A stretch of 64,000 bases of DNA from Chloroflexota bacterium (lineage in GTDB: Bacteria > Chloroflexota > Ktedonobacteria > Ktedonobacterales > JADMIN01): positions 62,001 to 126,000 of the forward strand of contig JAJPKE010000023.1 of NCBI GenBank assembly GCA_021323855.1, given 5' to 3'. Under the pieces are notes generated by a model. That model did not search any database and was not told the DNA's origin. It was given only the letters and a program-made list of their open reading frames with translations. Made by a program: the position numbers and the translations under genes. The first letter of the stretch is position 1. The number at the start of each line of letters is the position of its first letter. This document shows positions 1 through 7,373 of this stretch, in pieces.

Positions 1-1421
1 ACGACCAGCCGCTTGATTTCACCACGGCGGAAGCGATCATAGAGCTTTTCGCGTTGCGTGTTATTGGTGCGCCCGCTGAGCAATGGTGCATTGAGCAGCG
101 TCGCCAGATACTTGAGTTGGTCGAGATACTGGCCGATGATGAGTACCTGATCGTTGGCGTGGCGTTCCAGCAGTTCCTGCACCACCGTCATCTTGACGGG
201 ATTCTCCGCCGCCATGCGATACTTCTCGCGTTCCTCGGAGAGCGCATACGGCATGCGCTGCTCCTCCGGCAGCGCCACGCGAATCTCGTGGCACTCCGCC
301 GTCGCAATCCAGCCCTGGCGCTCTAATTCCCGCCAGGGAACATCGAAGCGTTTGGGACCGATGAGGCCGAAGACATCGGCCTCGCGGCCATCCTCGCGCA
401 CCAGCGTCGCTGTCAGGCCCAGCCGCCGCCGCGCCTGAATCTCCGCCGTCAGACGGAAGACCGGCGCTGGCAATAGATGCACCTCGTCGTAGACAATCAA
501 GCCCCAATCATGGCCCGTCACCAGCCCGAAATGCGGGAATTCGCCGTCCTCGCTGGGCCGGTACGTCAAAATCTGATACGTGGTGACAGTGACAGGGCGG
601 ATATCCTTACGCTCACCGGTATATTCGCCCACCTGATCGGGCGTCAGCGTCGTCTTGTCGAGCAATTCAGCGATCCATTGGCGCACGGCGACAGTACTCG
701 GCGTCAAAATCAGCGTCGTCCGCTGGACGGCGTTCATCGCGCCAATACCGACAATCGTTTTGCCTGCGCCGCAGGGCAACACAACTACACCGCTGCCGCC
801 GTTCACCGTGCCATTGGCATAGAATGCCGCGACCGCTTCTTCCTGATAGTGGCGCATGACAAACAGATTGCCGGAGAGCGCCACCTCGCGTTGCACGAAC
901 GAGAGCGGTGTTCCCTCGGTATAACCCGCCAGGTCTTTCGCAGGATAGCCGATGCTGACCAACGCCTGTTTGACATGGCCGCGCCGCGCCGGGTCCACTG
1001 CCAGAGTTGTCGCGTCGCGCTGCGCCACGATGTAGGGCTGCATCCGCTTCTGGCGTGTCACTTCGGCAATCAGAATGGGGTCGTCGGAGCGCAGCAACAG
1101 GTCGCCGTCTTCGCGCACCAGCCGCAGCTTGCCGTAGCGGCTCATATAGTCGCGCACGTCTGAGACGACCACCGGCGGCAGGTCATATTTGCTGTAGCGT
1201 GTCAGCATCTCGATGACGGAGGGCGCACTGAGTCCCGCTGCGGCGGCGTTCCAGAGCGAAAGCGCCGTCAGCCGGTAGGTGTGAACATGCTCTGGCGACT
1301 TTTCGAGTTCTGCGAATTGCGCCAGGGCATCGCGCGTCTCTGCATAGAGGGGATGGTCCACCTCTAGCAACAGCGTGCGGTCGCTCTGAACGATGAGTGG
1401 GTTGGATGGTTGTATAGGCAC
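1..1421 (-). CDS. XPB/Rad25-type DNA repair helicase, partial (3' end outside window)
   Basis: Superfamily 2 DNA helicase of the bacterial XPB group; unwinds DNA in an ATP-dependent way, presumably in repair. About 473 residues are present and the frame runs off the left edge. The N-terminal domain carries LIVQSDRTLLLEVDH and a PEHVHTYRLTALSLWNA block, both typical of actinobacterial XPB. Helicase motifs follow: Walker A PCGAGKT near residue 216, the DEVH box (motif II, the XPB variant) near 318, then LTAT (motif III) running straight into the XPB-specific RED motif (VREDGREAD). GTG at 1421 is chosen from the family N-terminus; an in-frame ATG at 1472 would add 17 residues. It is a single gene with no repair partner next to it in the window. 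Confidence 0.9.
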   Translation of the reverse strand, partial: MPIQPSNPLIVQSDRTLLLEVDHPLYAETRDALAQFAELEKSPEHVHTYRLTALSLWNAAAAGLSAPSVIEMLTRYSKYDLPPVVVSDVRDYMSRYGKLRLVREDGDLLLRSDDPILIAEVTRQKRMQPYIVAQRDATTLAVDPARRGHVKQALVSIGYPAKDLAGYTEGTPLSFVQREVALSGNLFVMRHYQEEAVAAFYANGTVNGGSGVVVLPCGAGKTIVGIGAMNAVQRTTLILTPSTVAVRQWIAELLDKTTLTPDQVGEYTGERKDIRPVTVTTYQILTYRPSEDGEFPHFGLVTGHDWGLIVYDEVHLLPAPVFRLTAEIQARRRLGLTATLVREDGREADVFGLIGPKRFDVPWRELERQGWIATAECHEIRVALPEEQRMPYALSEEREKYRMAAENPVKMTVVQELLERHANDQVLIIGQYLDQLKYLATLLNAPLLSGRTNNTQREKLYDRFRRGEIKRLV

Positions 1422-1568
1422 GGTGCTTCTTGCCTCATTGAGCTGGTTTCGCTCTGCGAGCGAATCGCGCATTGAGCCGCTTGGTCGAATTGGTCGAGTT
1501 GGTTGTGTATGTGATTGACCGGCGGAGCCACGTCCAGCGGCGCCGGATAAGATGTGTTTATTCGATGG

Positions 1569-2237
1569 CTAGATGCCGGGAGCCGCCGCCCAACGAATCA
1601 GGTAATTGGTGATGGTTGTGGAGGCGATTCCCTCATAGCCACGCAGCAGATGCCGCGCGCCAGAGATGATGCTCAGGCGCCGGTTTTGCAGGCGTTCGAG
1701 CCACGGTTCGAGCTTGTGGCGCGGCGATACCTCATCGTATTCGCCGGTCAGGAAGAGTTTGGGTCGCTCAAAGGCCCCCAGGTCCGGCGTGACCCGGAAG
1801 ATTGGCGGGCTGACGGCGACCACCGTGCGCACCCGTGGATCATGCGCGGCGTAGGCTAGCGCCATATACGCGCCGAACGCATGACCGACGAGACACAGCT
1901 TCTGAGGATTGACCCCTGGTTGCGCCAGCAAGAAATCCATCGCCCCGGCAATGTCGAGTGGCTCCAGGCGTCCATCCGTCTGTTGCCCCTGGCTGGCGCC
2001 GACGCCACGGAAATTGAAGCGTAGCACAATTAGCCCCGCCGTTGCCAGGTCCATTGCCAGCCGTTGCAAGAGTGGGTCGGCCAGGGTGCTAGTGGCTGGT
2101 TGGGGATGGCACAGAATCGCACCCGCCCGTAAGCTGCTCACATCGTCGTGAGCCGGGCGGGTCAACACCCCTTCGAGCGCCAGCGGCGGACGGCCAGCGC
2201 TGGGAAAGGTGACGTGATACTCAACGGTTTCCCCCAT
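1569..2237 (-). CDS. alpha/beta hydrolase (KANL3/Tex30-like), nucleophile Ser replaced by Ala
   Basis: Compact alpha/beta hydrolase of about 222 residues. It shows the ILCHPQP oxyanion region, the FNFRGVGASQG loop after strand 4, a nucleophile elbow, an acid loop (LTGEYDEVSP) and a final catalytic-type His (SGARHLL). The elbow reads GHAFGA, so the expected Gly-x-Ser-x-Gly has Ala where the nucleophile should be; the codon is GCG. Either the protein is not a classical hydrolase or it uses another residue. ATG 2237 is chosen because GGGAGG lies just upstream, although the spacing is short; an in-frame start at 2282 is possible. A strong promoter lies at 2379-2408. Confidence 0.8.
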   Translation of the reverse strand: MGETVEYHVTFPSAGRPPLALEGVLTRPAHDDVSSLRAGAILCHPQPATSTLADPLLQRLAMDLATAGLIVLRFNFRGVGASQGQQTDGRLEPLDIAGAMDFLLAQPGVNPQKLCLVGHAFGAYMALAYAAHDPRVRTVVAVSPPIFRVTPDLGAFERPKLFLTGEYDEVSPRHKLEPWLERLQNRRLSIISGARHLLRGYEGIASTTITNYLIRWAAAPGI

Positions 2238-2378
2238 ATCCCTCCCGCTTTTCTCCTGGTTTTCCCTTGCGCGTCTCGTCAACCCAGTGACCCATTGCCT
2301 GTCTGGTCGGTTACTCTATCGGCTACCCTGTACGTTGTGGATGCTCTGCGATTCTACGCCGATAGGCATGTATCGTTC

Positions 2379-2408
2379 ATAATATCCCGCACGAGTAGGG
2401 GGCGTCAA
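2379..2408 (-). promoter_or_regulatory. promoter of the alpha/beta hydrolase gene
   Basis: Read on the minus strand: TTGACG, 18-base spacer, TATTAT. The start of transcription should fall near 2372, giving a leader of about 135 bases before the ATG at 2237. It lies just past the stop codon of the upstream histidine kinase gene. Confidence 0.65.
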
Positions 2409-2417
2409 TCAACCCGA

Positions 2418-3863
2418 TCATGGCAGCGAATGGTCAAGCATAAGCGGCAATGTGAACCAGAAGGTCGCACCCTGCCCCGGCATGCTCTCCACGCCGACCT
2501 GTCCGTCGTGGCGCTCGATGATCGTCCTGGTGATATAGAGTCCTATGCCCAATCCTTCGCTGGAACCGCTCAGATGCTCGACGCCGGGCGCACGATAAAA
2601 TCGTTCCCAGATGTGCGCCTGCTCCTCCGCAGGCAAGCCTAGCCCGAAGTCTTGCACGCTAACCCGCGCCTGCTGGTCCTGAACGCTCAGCCGGACGTGA
2701 ACGGGTTGATGCTCATGAGAGAACTTGAGCGCGTTCGTCAGATAGTTGGTGATCGCCTGGCCCAGGCGGCCACCATCGCCCAGCACGACTACCGGCTGCG
2801 CTGGCATCGTCAGCGTGATGACGCGTGCCGGCTGGCTGAGCTGGTGTTCCTCAACGCAGTCGCGCAGCAACACGCAGAGATCGAGCGGCTGGCGATGCAA
2901 TGCGAGACGGTCTGATTGGATGCGCCCCAGGTCTAGCAGATCATTGGTCAGGCGGATGAGGCGGTCGGTAGAGGTAAGCGCGCGATTCACCAATGGGGTT
3001 GCATCTGCCATCATGCCGGCTGAGGAATCCTGAGTGTCGAGCGTCTGAAGCTGGGAAGCCGGACGTTGCGCATGTTGGAGACGACGCGCGATCAGTTGCA
3101 GATTGGCTTTGAGCGAGGTCAGCGGCGTCTTCAGTTCGTGGCCAGCGATGCTGAGGAACTGCTCCATGCGGCGGTTGGCCTCTTGCAACGCCTGCACCTG
3201 GGTGAGCGATTCGGCGCGCGTGCGCTCTTGCACCAGCCGTTTGCGCAACACCAACAGCCGCCAGAACAACACGAGCACCAGGATCAGCAGCGCCAGATCA
3301 GCCAGGGCGAGCACCAGCAGCATATGTGGCGCATCGCGTGATATCGCTGCCGCCCGCTGCATCTGCTGCTGTACGATCAATTGCGCGGCGCGCTGCAATT
3401 GATCGAGGAGACGCTGAATTGCTGCGAGGACGCTTTGGCTCTCGCCCGCCGTCAGCAATTGCAGCGCAGCAGAGCGTTGGCCAGCGTCTTCCAGCTCAAC
3501 CATTGCCTGCCACGCGCTGTATTCCACTGGAAACAGGTGGTGTAACGACGCGAGGCGCTGCTGTTGCTGCTGGACATACTGCGTGCCGCCGGCATCTGCG
3601 GTTGCGGCAATCAGTGTGCCCATCTGCGCCAGATCGCCATCGAGCCGTGGCCGCGCCTGCGCATACTCCTGGCGCTCATCAGCGGCGTCGGTGAGAATAT
3701 AGTTGGCGACACCATTCTGCGCATCGTCGAGTGTGATGTTGAGCTGGCCAAGCGCGATCAAGACAGCTTGCGCCTGCGTCACCCGTTGCTCCTGCGTGTG
3801 CATCCCCTGAAAGGTGCGAGAGACAAGCAGTCCGTTGAGCAGCAGGAGCAACAACAATCCCAA
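2418..3863 (-). CDS. membrane sensor histidine kinase with CHASE3-like sensor
   Basis: Two-component sensor kinase. Order: N-terminal membrane helix, extracellular helical sensor of about 150 residues resembling CHASE3, second membrane helix (near 178-205), short coiled linker, HisKA with GHELKTPL (phospho-acceptor His), then HATPase_c with N box NALKFS, G1 DFGLGL, F box WERFYR and G2 GLGIGLYI. The TTG at 3863 starts inside the first membrane helix, which argues that translation begins upstream. The frame stays open to a stop near 4000. The only well-placed start there is CTG at 3959, seven bases after AGAGGT, which would add 32 residues and complete the helix. The nearest receiver protein is 4926-5441, same strand, not contiguous. 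Confidence 0.88.
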   Translation of the reverse strand: MGLLLLLLLNGLLVSRTFQGMHTQEQRVTQAQAVLIALGQLNITLDDAQNGVANYILTDAADERQEYAQARPRLDGDLAQMGTLIAATADAGGTQYVQQQQQRLASLHHLFPVEYSAWQAMVELEDAGQRSAALQLLTAGESQSVLAAIQRLLDQLQRAAQLIVQQQMQRAAAISRDAPHMLLVLALADLALLILVLVLFWRLLVLRKRLVQERTRAESLTQVQALQEANRRMEQFLSIAGHELKTPLTSLKANLQLIARRLQHAQRPASQLQTLDTQDSSAGMMADATPLVNRALTSTDRLIRLTNDLLDLGRIQSDRLALHRQPLDLCVLLRDCVEEHQLSQPARVITLTMPAQPVVVLGDGGRLGQAITNYLTNALKFSHEHQPVHVRLSVQDQQARVSVQDFGLGLPAEEQAHIWERFYRAPGVEHLSGSSEGLGIGLYITRTIIERHDGQVGVESMPGQGATFWFTLPLMLDHSLP

Positions 3864-4032
3864 CGCACTGCCAATCAGCGCCAGGCCGATGATGCCAGCA
3901 GTGCGCCGTGCGGGCTGACCGGGGTGGTCCTCTCTCTGTGGTGGACCGGTTTTTCGCAGATGCCTACCTCTTTCACAGGGATGAGTTACCAGAACAGCCT
4001 ATAAAGATGGCAGGAACGGTGCCAGGAGATAG

Positions 4033-4221
4033 TCAGCGAAGAATCAAGGAATAATCAGGACTGAACCCCTCAGATGGGGCATTCTCCCTCGTTTCAACGG
4101 AAGCTGGTATGCGCAGGTGCAGCAGCGCGGCGTTGCGGTGCGCGTCTTCACCGACGAGATCAACGGCTCGCAACTGCTCAAAGCCAGTGATGCCCCAGAT
4201 CACAACGCATTCGATGCGTGA
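4033..4221 (+). pseudogene. possible remnant 3' end of an unidentified gene
   Basis: The stretch 3960-4294 has no intact gene. One forward frame from 4033 to the TGA at 4219-4221 reads like real protein in its second half (FNGSWYAQVQQRGVAVRVF, then TDEINGSQLLKASDAPDHN), with GC-rich third positions, but it has no start codon and no complete domain. I read it as a decayed C-terminus. A candidate -10 (TACAAT, 4250-4255) for the next gene follows. Confidence 0.25.
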
Positions 4222-4294
4222 GTGGCGGCCAGTAATAGGTCCTATGGGATACAATGGTTGTGTGGGCTAGCTCCCCGACATGGAGGCAATTTAT

Positions 4295-4876
4295 ATGATC
4301 CCAGGCCAGCTATCAGGCTTCTTCGTCGCGGGCACCGGCGCTGCTGCTGCGCTGCTTGGCCTCGTCTTTGTCGCCATCTCCATCAATCCAGAGCGGATAT
4401 TCGGCGCCACCTCAACGGCGCACGCGATAGCCACCAACGCCGTCATTGCGCTGGCGGACGCTTTCTTTGTCGCGTTCGCGGCGCTGCTTTCCCCTGGCAC
4501 CTGCGCCTGGGTGGCGCTGGGCTTCGGCCTCTTTGCTTTCATCGGTACGCTGGGGCTGGCGTATACGCTGATCTATCAAGAACTCAATCTCCGGCTGGTA
4601 GCGCAGCGCATCCCGCTCATCCTCGCCAGTTTTGTGATTTACGGGTTGCAGTGCTGGTTTGCCGCCGAACTGCTGCTCACTCCCAACGCAACCTGGCCGG
4701 CATACGGGTTAGCGCATACGCTGCTGGCGGTGTTCGCGCTGGGTGGCCTGCGTGGCTATCAACTATTGGGCGCGCATTTGACGGGATTGCGGGCATGGCT
4801 GGGTCCACGCCACTATACCATCGAAGGAAAGGCACTGGATACTCGTCCCGAGACTGATGGTGAGCAGCCGAGATAA
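4295..4876 (+). CDS. multi-pass membrane protein of unknown function
   Basis: About 193 residues with five to six predicted membrane helices spread over the whole chain; the first begins at GQLSGFFVAGTG. The C-terminal 30 residues are polar (PRHYTIEGKALDTRPETDG). No family is recognised. ATG 4295 is preferred over ATG 4280 because GGAGG at 4282-4286 sits eight bases ahead of it. It stands alone between a kinase and a receiver gene on the other strand, so context says little. Confidence 0.7.
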   Translation: MIPGQLSGFFVAGTGAAAALLGLVFVAISINPERIFGATSTAHAIATNAVIALADAFFVAFAALLSPGTCAWVALGFGLFAFIGTLGLAYTLIYQELNLRLVAQRIPLILASFVIYGLQCWFAAELLLTPNATWPAYGLAHTLLAVFALGGLRGYQLLGAHLTGLRAWLGPRHYTIEGKALDTRPETDGEQPR

Positions 4877-4925
4877 ATAGCAAAATATCTGACCGAAAAC
4901 TTCTGCCCCTATCTTCTGCTTCCAC

Positions 4926-5441
4926 TCAGCGCCGTTTCGGTTTGCGAGTGCGCTTCTTGGTGGGAGGGTCGGATGATTCTGGCTCGCCCTCTCCGGCTAT
5001 TTCCGCCTTGACCCGCTCCTCAGAAAGCATGACGCGCCGGTTGCGCTGGACGAGTTCGTGGCGCAGCGTCGTCAATGCTCGCTCTACGGCGCTCAGCAGT
5101 TCATCAATGTCAAATGGTTTGGCGACCAACAGCGCCCCATGACTGGTAAGCTGCCCTTCGATGACACGCACTTCCGGCAGGGCGGCGGTGCAGATGATAA
5201 CGGGAATCGCCGCCGTGGGACGATACATGCGCATCTTCTGGAGCAGTTGCCAGCCGAGTTTTTCGCCGCCAAACAGGAAATCAATTATCACGAGGTCCGG
5301 CTGCACGCGCTCGATTTCTTCGAGTTCATGCGGCGCAAACGAGAAGAGTGTCACCTCATAGCCTGCCTCGTCCTCCAGGAGCAGGCGAAACAACTCCAAT
5401 ATTTCCTGATTGTCATTGATGACCAGAATCCGTTGAGCCAT
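4926..5441 (-). CDS. single-domain response regulator (CheY-like) with basic tail
   Basis: Receiver domain protein of about 171 residues. Acidic pocket after strand 1 (VINDNQE), phospho-acceptor Asp in LVIIDFLF, Thr in IICTAALPE, and conserved Lys in VAKPFD. There is no DNA-binding domain: after the receiver comes a 45-residue charged tail ending in KKRTRKPKRR. It probably passes phosphate on or acts by protein contact. The likely kinase is at 2418-3863 on the same strand, with a membrane protein on the other strand in between. ATG 5441 is taken as start, after AGGAAGG; a GTG one codon upstream is possible. Confidence 0.85.
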   Translation of the reverse strand: MAQRILVINDNQEILELFRLLLEDEAGYEVTLFSFAPHELEEIERVQPDLVIIDFLFGGEKLGWQLLQKMRMYRPTAAIPVIICTAALPEVRVIEGQLTSHGALLVAKPFDIDELLSAVERALTTLRHELVQRNRRVMLSEERVKAEIAGEGEPESSDPPTKKRTRKPKRR

Positions 5442-5694
5442 CACTCATCCTTCCTGTCTTCCTGGCGTCCTGGCTTGCCGATTTCCTATCCTGCACCTGC
5501 TCCATGCGACTCACTGCCTGGAGCGGACATGCGCTATGTCACCACTTGCTGAGCGCGCCAGGACGCAGATACCAGCACATTCCTTTCCGGAGTCACCCAG
5601 CACAGTTGATAAGCAGCGATTGCGAATTCCGTGCCAACCGCTACCAAAACTGTCCAAAGTGAAGTTAACCGCTTTCCGAAAGAAGCCATCAGGA

Positions 5695-5920
5695 TCACCG
5701 CGTCCTCTGCTGGTGCTTCTCGTGCTTCTCATGCTTCTCATGCTTCTCAGCGGCAGTGATGCGCTGGCGAAACCACTGCGCCACCTCTAACCAGCGCGCT
5801 TCGGGGATATGCTGGTACTGCGGAGGGGTACATCTTCGTATCAATGCCCCCTTTCGCTGTCACCCACTCTACATGCCCCAGCTCGTGCGCCAAAGGGGTG
5901 TTCAAAATAAACATTCCTTG
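5695..5920 (-). pseudogene. frameshifted fragment with a HELGH metallopeptidase motif
   Basis: On the minus strand the frame from ATG 5914 reads NTPLAHELGHVEWVTAKGG, with a zinc-protease-like HExxH. That frame soon becomes unconvincing and stops at 5747-5749. A second frame picks up with protein-like sequence (QYQHIPEARWLEVAQWF), continues into four EKH tripeptides encoded by a 9-base tandem repeat (about 5711-5748), and stops at 5695-5697. The simplest reading is one small gene broken by a frameshift and 5' truncation. Family not established. Confidence 0.45.
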
Positions 5921-5946
5921 CACAAGGCATAATCAGCATCTTACGA

Positions 5947-5968
5947 GGGGGTACGTAACGATACCCCC
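5947..5968. repeat. inverted repeat GGGGGTA-N8-TACCCCC
   Basis: Perfect 7-base arms around CGTAACGA. It lies in the AT-richer, gene-poor stretch between the HELGH fragment and the tRNA genes. It has no T-run, so a regulatory or mobile-element end is as likely as a terminator. Confidence 0.35.
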
Positions 5969-5994
5969 CTTCAGGAGTGACCATCTGCCGATGA

Positions 5995-6011
5995 TAGGTC
6001 ATATTGACCTA
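5995..6011. promoter_or_regulatory. 17-bp palindrome TAGGTCATATTGACCTA
   Basis: Perfect inverted repeat TAGGTCA-TAT-TGACCTA, the size and shape of a dimeric repressor site. No intact gene is next to it: the HELGH fragment is to the left and tRNA genes are to the right. The rest of 6012-6196 holds nothing I can identify; an open forward frame at 5844-6161 lacks coding character. Confidence 0.4.
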
Positions 6012-6196
6012 CCATCTCCAAAAGTGATAGTAAATTGCTCCCTTCGATATGTGTCAGCTATAACGGTCTTGTCGGAATTCGTTGGAAAGGTACGCAGAAA
6101 CAGGGATTTAGTGCAGCGGTTCTATCAAAAAATGGCCCAATTTAGGGGAAAGGAGCGGTAGGACGACACCACAGGGGCAGCGGGGAAAGCAAAGAA

Positions 6197-6219
6197 AAAC
6201 CCGCTTGTACAGCGGGTTT
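6197..6219 (-). terminator. terminator of the tRNA-Leu/tRNA-Ser transcript
   Basis: AAACCCGCT/AGCGGGTTT hairpin followed on the minus strand by TTTTTCTTT. It sits just 3' of tRNA-Ser. Confidence 0.85.
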
Positions 6220-6223
6220 TCGT

Positions 6224-6316
6224 TGGCGGAAGGGGTGGGATTCGAACCCACGGTAGGGAGTTACCCCTACAGCGGTTTAGCAAACCGCCGCACTAGACCG
6301 ACTATGCGACCCTTCC
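6224..6316 (-). tRNA. tRNA-Ser (anticodon GCT)
   Basis: Cloverleaf read on the minus strand: acceptor GGAAGGG/CCCTTCC, long variable arm typical of class II tRNA, anticodon loop TTGCTAA with anticodon GCT, T-loop GTTCGAATC, discriminator G and encoded CCA. It decodes AGC/AGT and follows tRNA-Leu by three bases. Confidence 0.95.
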
Positions 6317-6319
6317 GTA

Positions 6320-6407
6320 TGGTGCCAAAGGGGGGACTCGAACCCCCACGCGGGTGAACCGCACAACGCCCTGAACGTTGCGTGTCTACCAATTCCACCA
6401 CTTTGGC
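6320..6407 (-). tRNA. tRNA-Leu (anticodon CAG)
   Basis: Class II tRNA on the minus strand: acceptor GCCAAAG/CTTTGGC, D-arm TGGAATTGGTAGACA, anticodon stem CAACG/CGTTG with loop TTCAGGG (anticodon CAG), long variable arm, T-loop GTTCGAGTC, encoded CCA. It decodes CTG and is co-transcribed with tRNA-Ser from the promoter at 6447-6475. Confidence 0.95.
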
Positions 6408-6446
6408 TGGCATTGCTCCCACGATGGTCCGGCGGGAACAGATACA

Positions 6447-6475
6447 ATGATACTCTACGGCTGCGTCGCTGTCAA
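6447..6475 (-). promoter_or_regulatory. promoter of the tRNA-Leu/tRNA-Ser unit
   Basis: Minus strand TTGACA, 17-base spacer, TATCAT. Transcription would start near 6440, about 33 bases ahead of the mature tRNA-Leu. Confidence 0.75.
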
Positions 6476-6570
6476 GCGATCACGTCAGCCGATTTCCCTG
6501 CTCTGGCACATTGCCACTGCTCTCTTCAGCGCGGTACTTCCCATGCGTATCATTCGTTCAGTTCTGTGGT

Positions 6571-6613
6571 GTCTATCCTAAACGTCTATCAAAATAGACA
6601 CGAAACAATAGAC
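6571..6613. promoter_or_regulatory. cluster of four GTCTAT/ATAGAC boxes
   Basis: GTCTAT at 6571 and 6584, then ATAGAC at 6594 and 6608, forming a near-symmetric array (two direct copies facing two inverted copies, spacers 7, 4 and 8). A fifth ATAGAC occurs at 6677. The array lies 80-120 bases upstream of the lipoprotein gene and looks like a multi-site operator. Confidence 0.45.
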
Positions 6614-6691
6614 ATTCATCAGCACATTGGAATACATGTGCATGCTGAGACAGGGAGGCCTTGCGTGAACCGCTTGATAGACCTGATACAT

Positions 6692-7225
6692 ATGAAACGC
6701 CTGGCAGACAGGAATGTCTGCCTTACCAAACGCATGCCACACTCGTGGCTGACCCTTCTGGCGCTGCTGGCCGTCGCGCTCCTGGGGCTTGGCAGCCTCA
6801 GCGCCTGTAGCAGCAGCCCAACGAGCGACGTCGCCGTGCCGACCGCGACGAGCGGCGACATCCAGATCACTGTGGACCGCACGCACTATGACACGCATAC
6901 GCCGGTCGGCGTCACCGTCACCAACACCAGCAGCAACACATACTACGCCCTCACCGGGCGCTCCGGCTGCACCTTCCTGCAGATGCAAGAGTACGATACA
7001 TCAAAGAAAACCTGGGTCAACGTTTTTGGCTGCGCAACGCCCAATCCCATCCCGCTGAAAATCTCATCGAAACTCTCTGAGCCGTTTACGCTGGCGCCCA
7101 ACTCTCCAAACGACCCGAACTCCTGGGACCCCGGACTCTACCGCGTGGCGCTGGCTTACGGAACGCAAGCGGATGGCAGCAACGCCAATCTCTACGCCTA
7201 TTCGCCCGGATTCCAGATTAGTTGA
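6692..7225 (+). CDS. secreted lipoprotein with Ig-like domain
   Basis: Exported lipoprotein of about 177 residues (163 from the alternative start at ATG 6734). Signal peptide with hydrophobic core LTLLALLAVALLGLG and lipobox LSAC, lipidated Cys near residue 39. A short Ser/Thr/Ala linker leads to a beta-rich domain (DIQITVDRTHYDTHTPVGVTV) resembling small Ig-like or BsuPI-type domains. Cys pairs in SGCTF and FGCAT may form a disulphide. There is no clear Shine-Dalgarno, so the start is uncertain. It is monocistronic; GTCTAT boxes upstream suggest specific control. Function unknown. Confidence 0.75.
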   Translation: MKRLADRNVCLTKRMPHSWLTLLALLAVALLGLGSLSACSSSPTSDVAVPTATSGDIQITVDRTHYDTHTPVGVTVTNTSSNTYYALTGRSGCTFLQMQEYDTSKKTWVNVFGCATPNPIPLKISSKLSEPFTLAPNSPNDPNSWDPGLYRVALAYGTQADGSNANLYAYSPGFQIS

Positions 7226-7281
7226 TAGGCTGATGCCTGCCACAGAAGACCCTGAGAAAATGCTCGATCCAACACCAAAAA

Positions 7282-7310
7282 TTGCCGCTCTGTCGCGGTG
7301 ATGTTAGAAT
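7282..7310 (+). promoter_or_regulatory. promoter of fabI
   Basis: TTGCCG, 17-base spacer, TAGAAT; start of transcription near 7317, about 57 bases before the GTG start. Confidence 0.65.
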
Positions 7311-7373
7311 GAACGGCAACACAGACGAACAGGACAGAGCTAGCGCTTTGTCGCACTATTGGAGGTATTCATC

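Noticed and set aside
61-507. Open minus-strand frame of 148 codons at the left edge
   Set aside because: It is a shadow of the XPB gene in another frame; only the XPB frame shows helicase motifs and runs through the edge.
5711-5748. Tandem 9-base repeat considered as a CRISPR or VNTR array
   Set aside because: Too short and without spacers; explained as coding for EKH tripeptides in the broken gene.
5844-6161. Plus-strand open frame of 105 codons
   Set aside because: No ribosome site, irregular composition, and it runs over two palindromes; no protein family resemblance.
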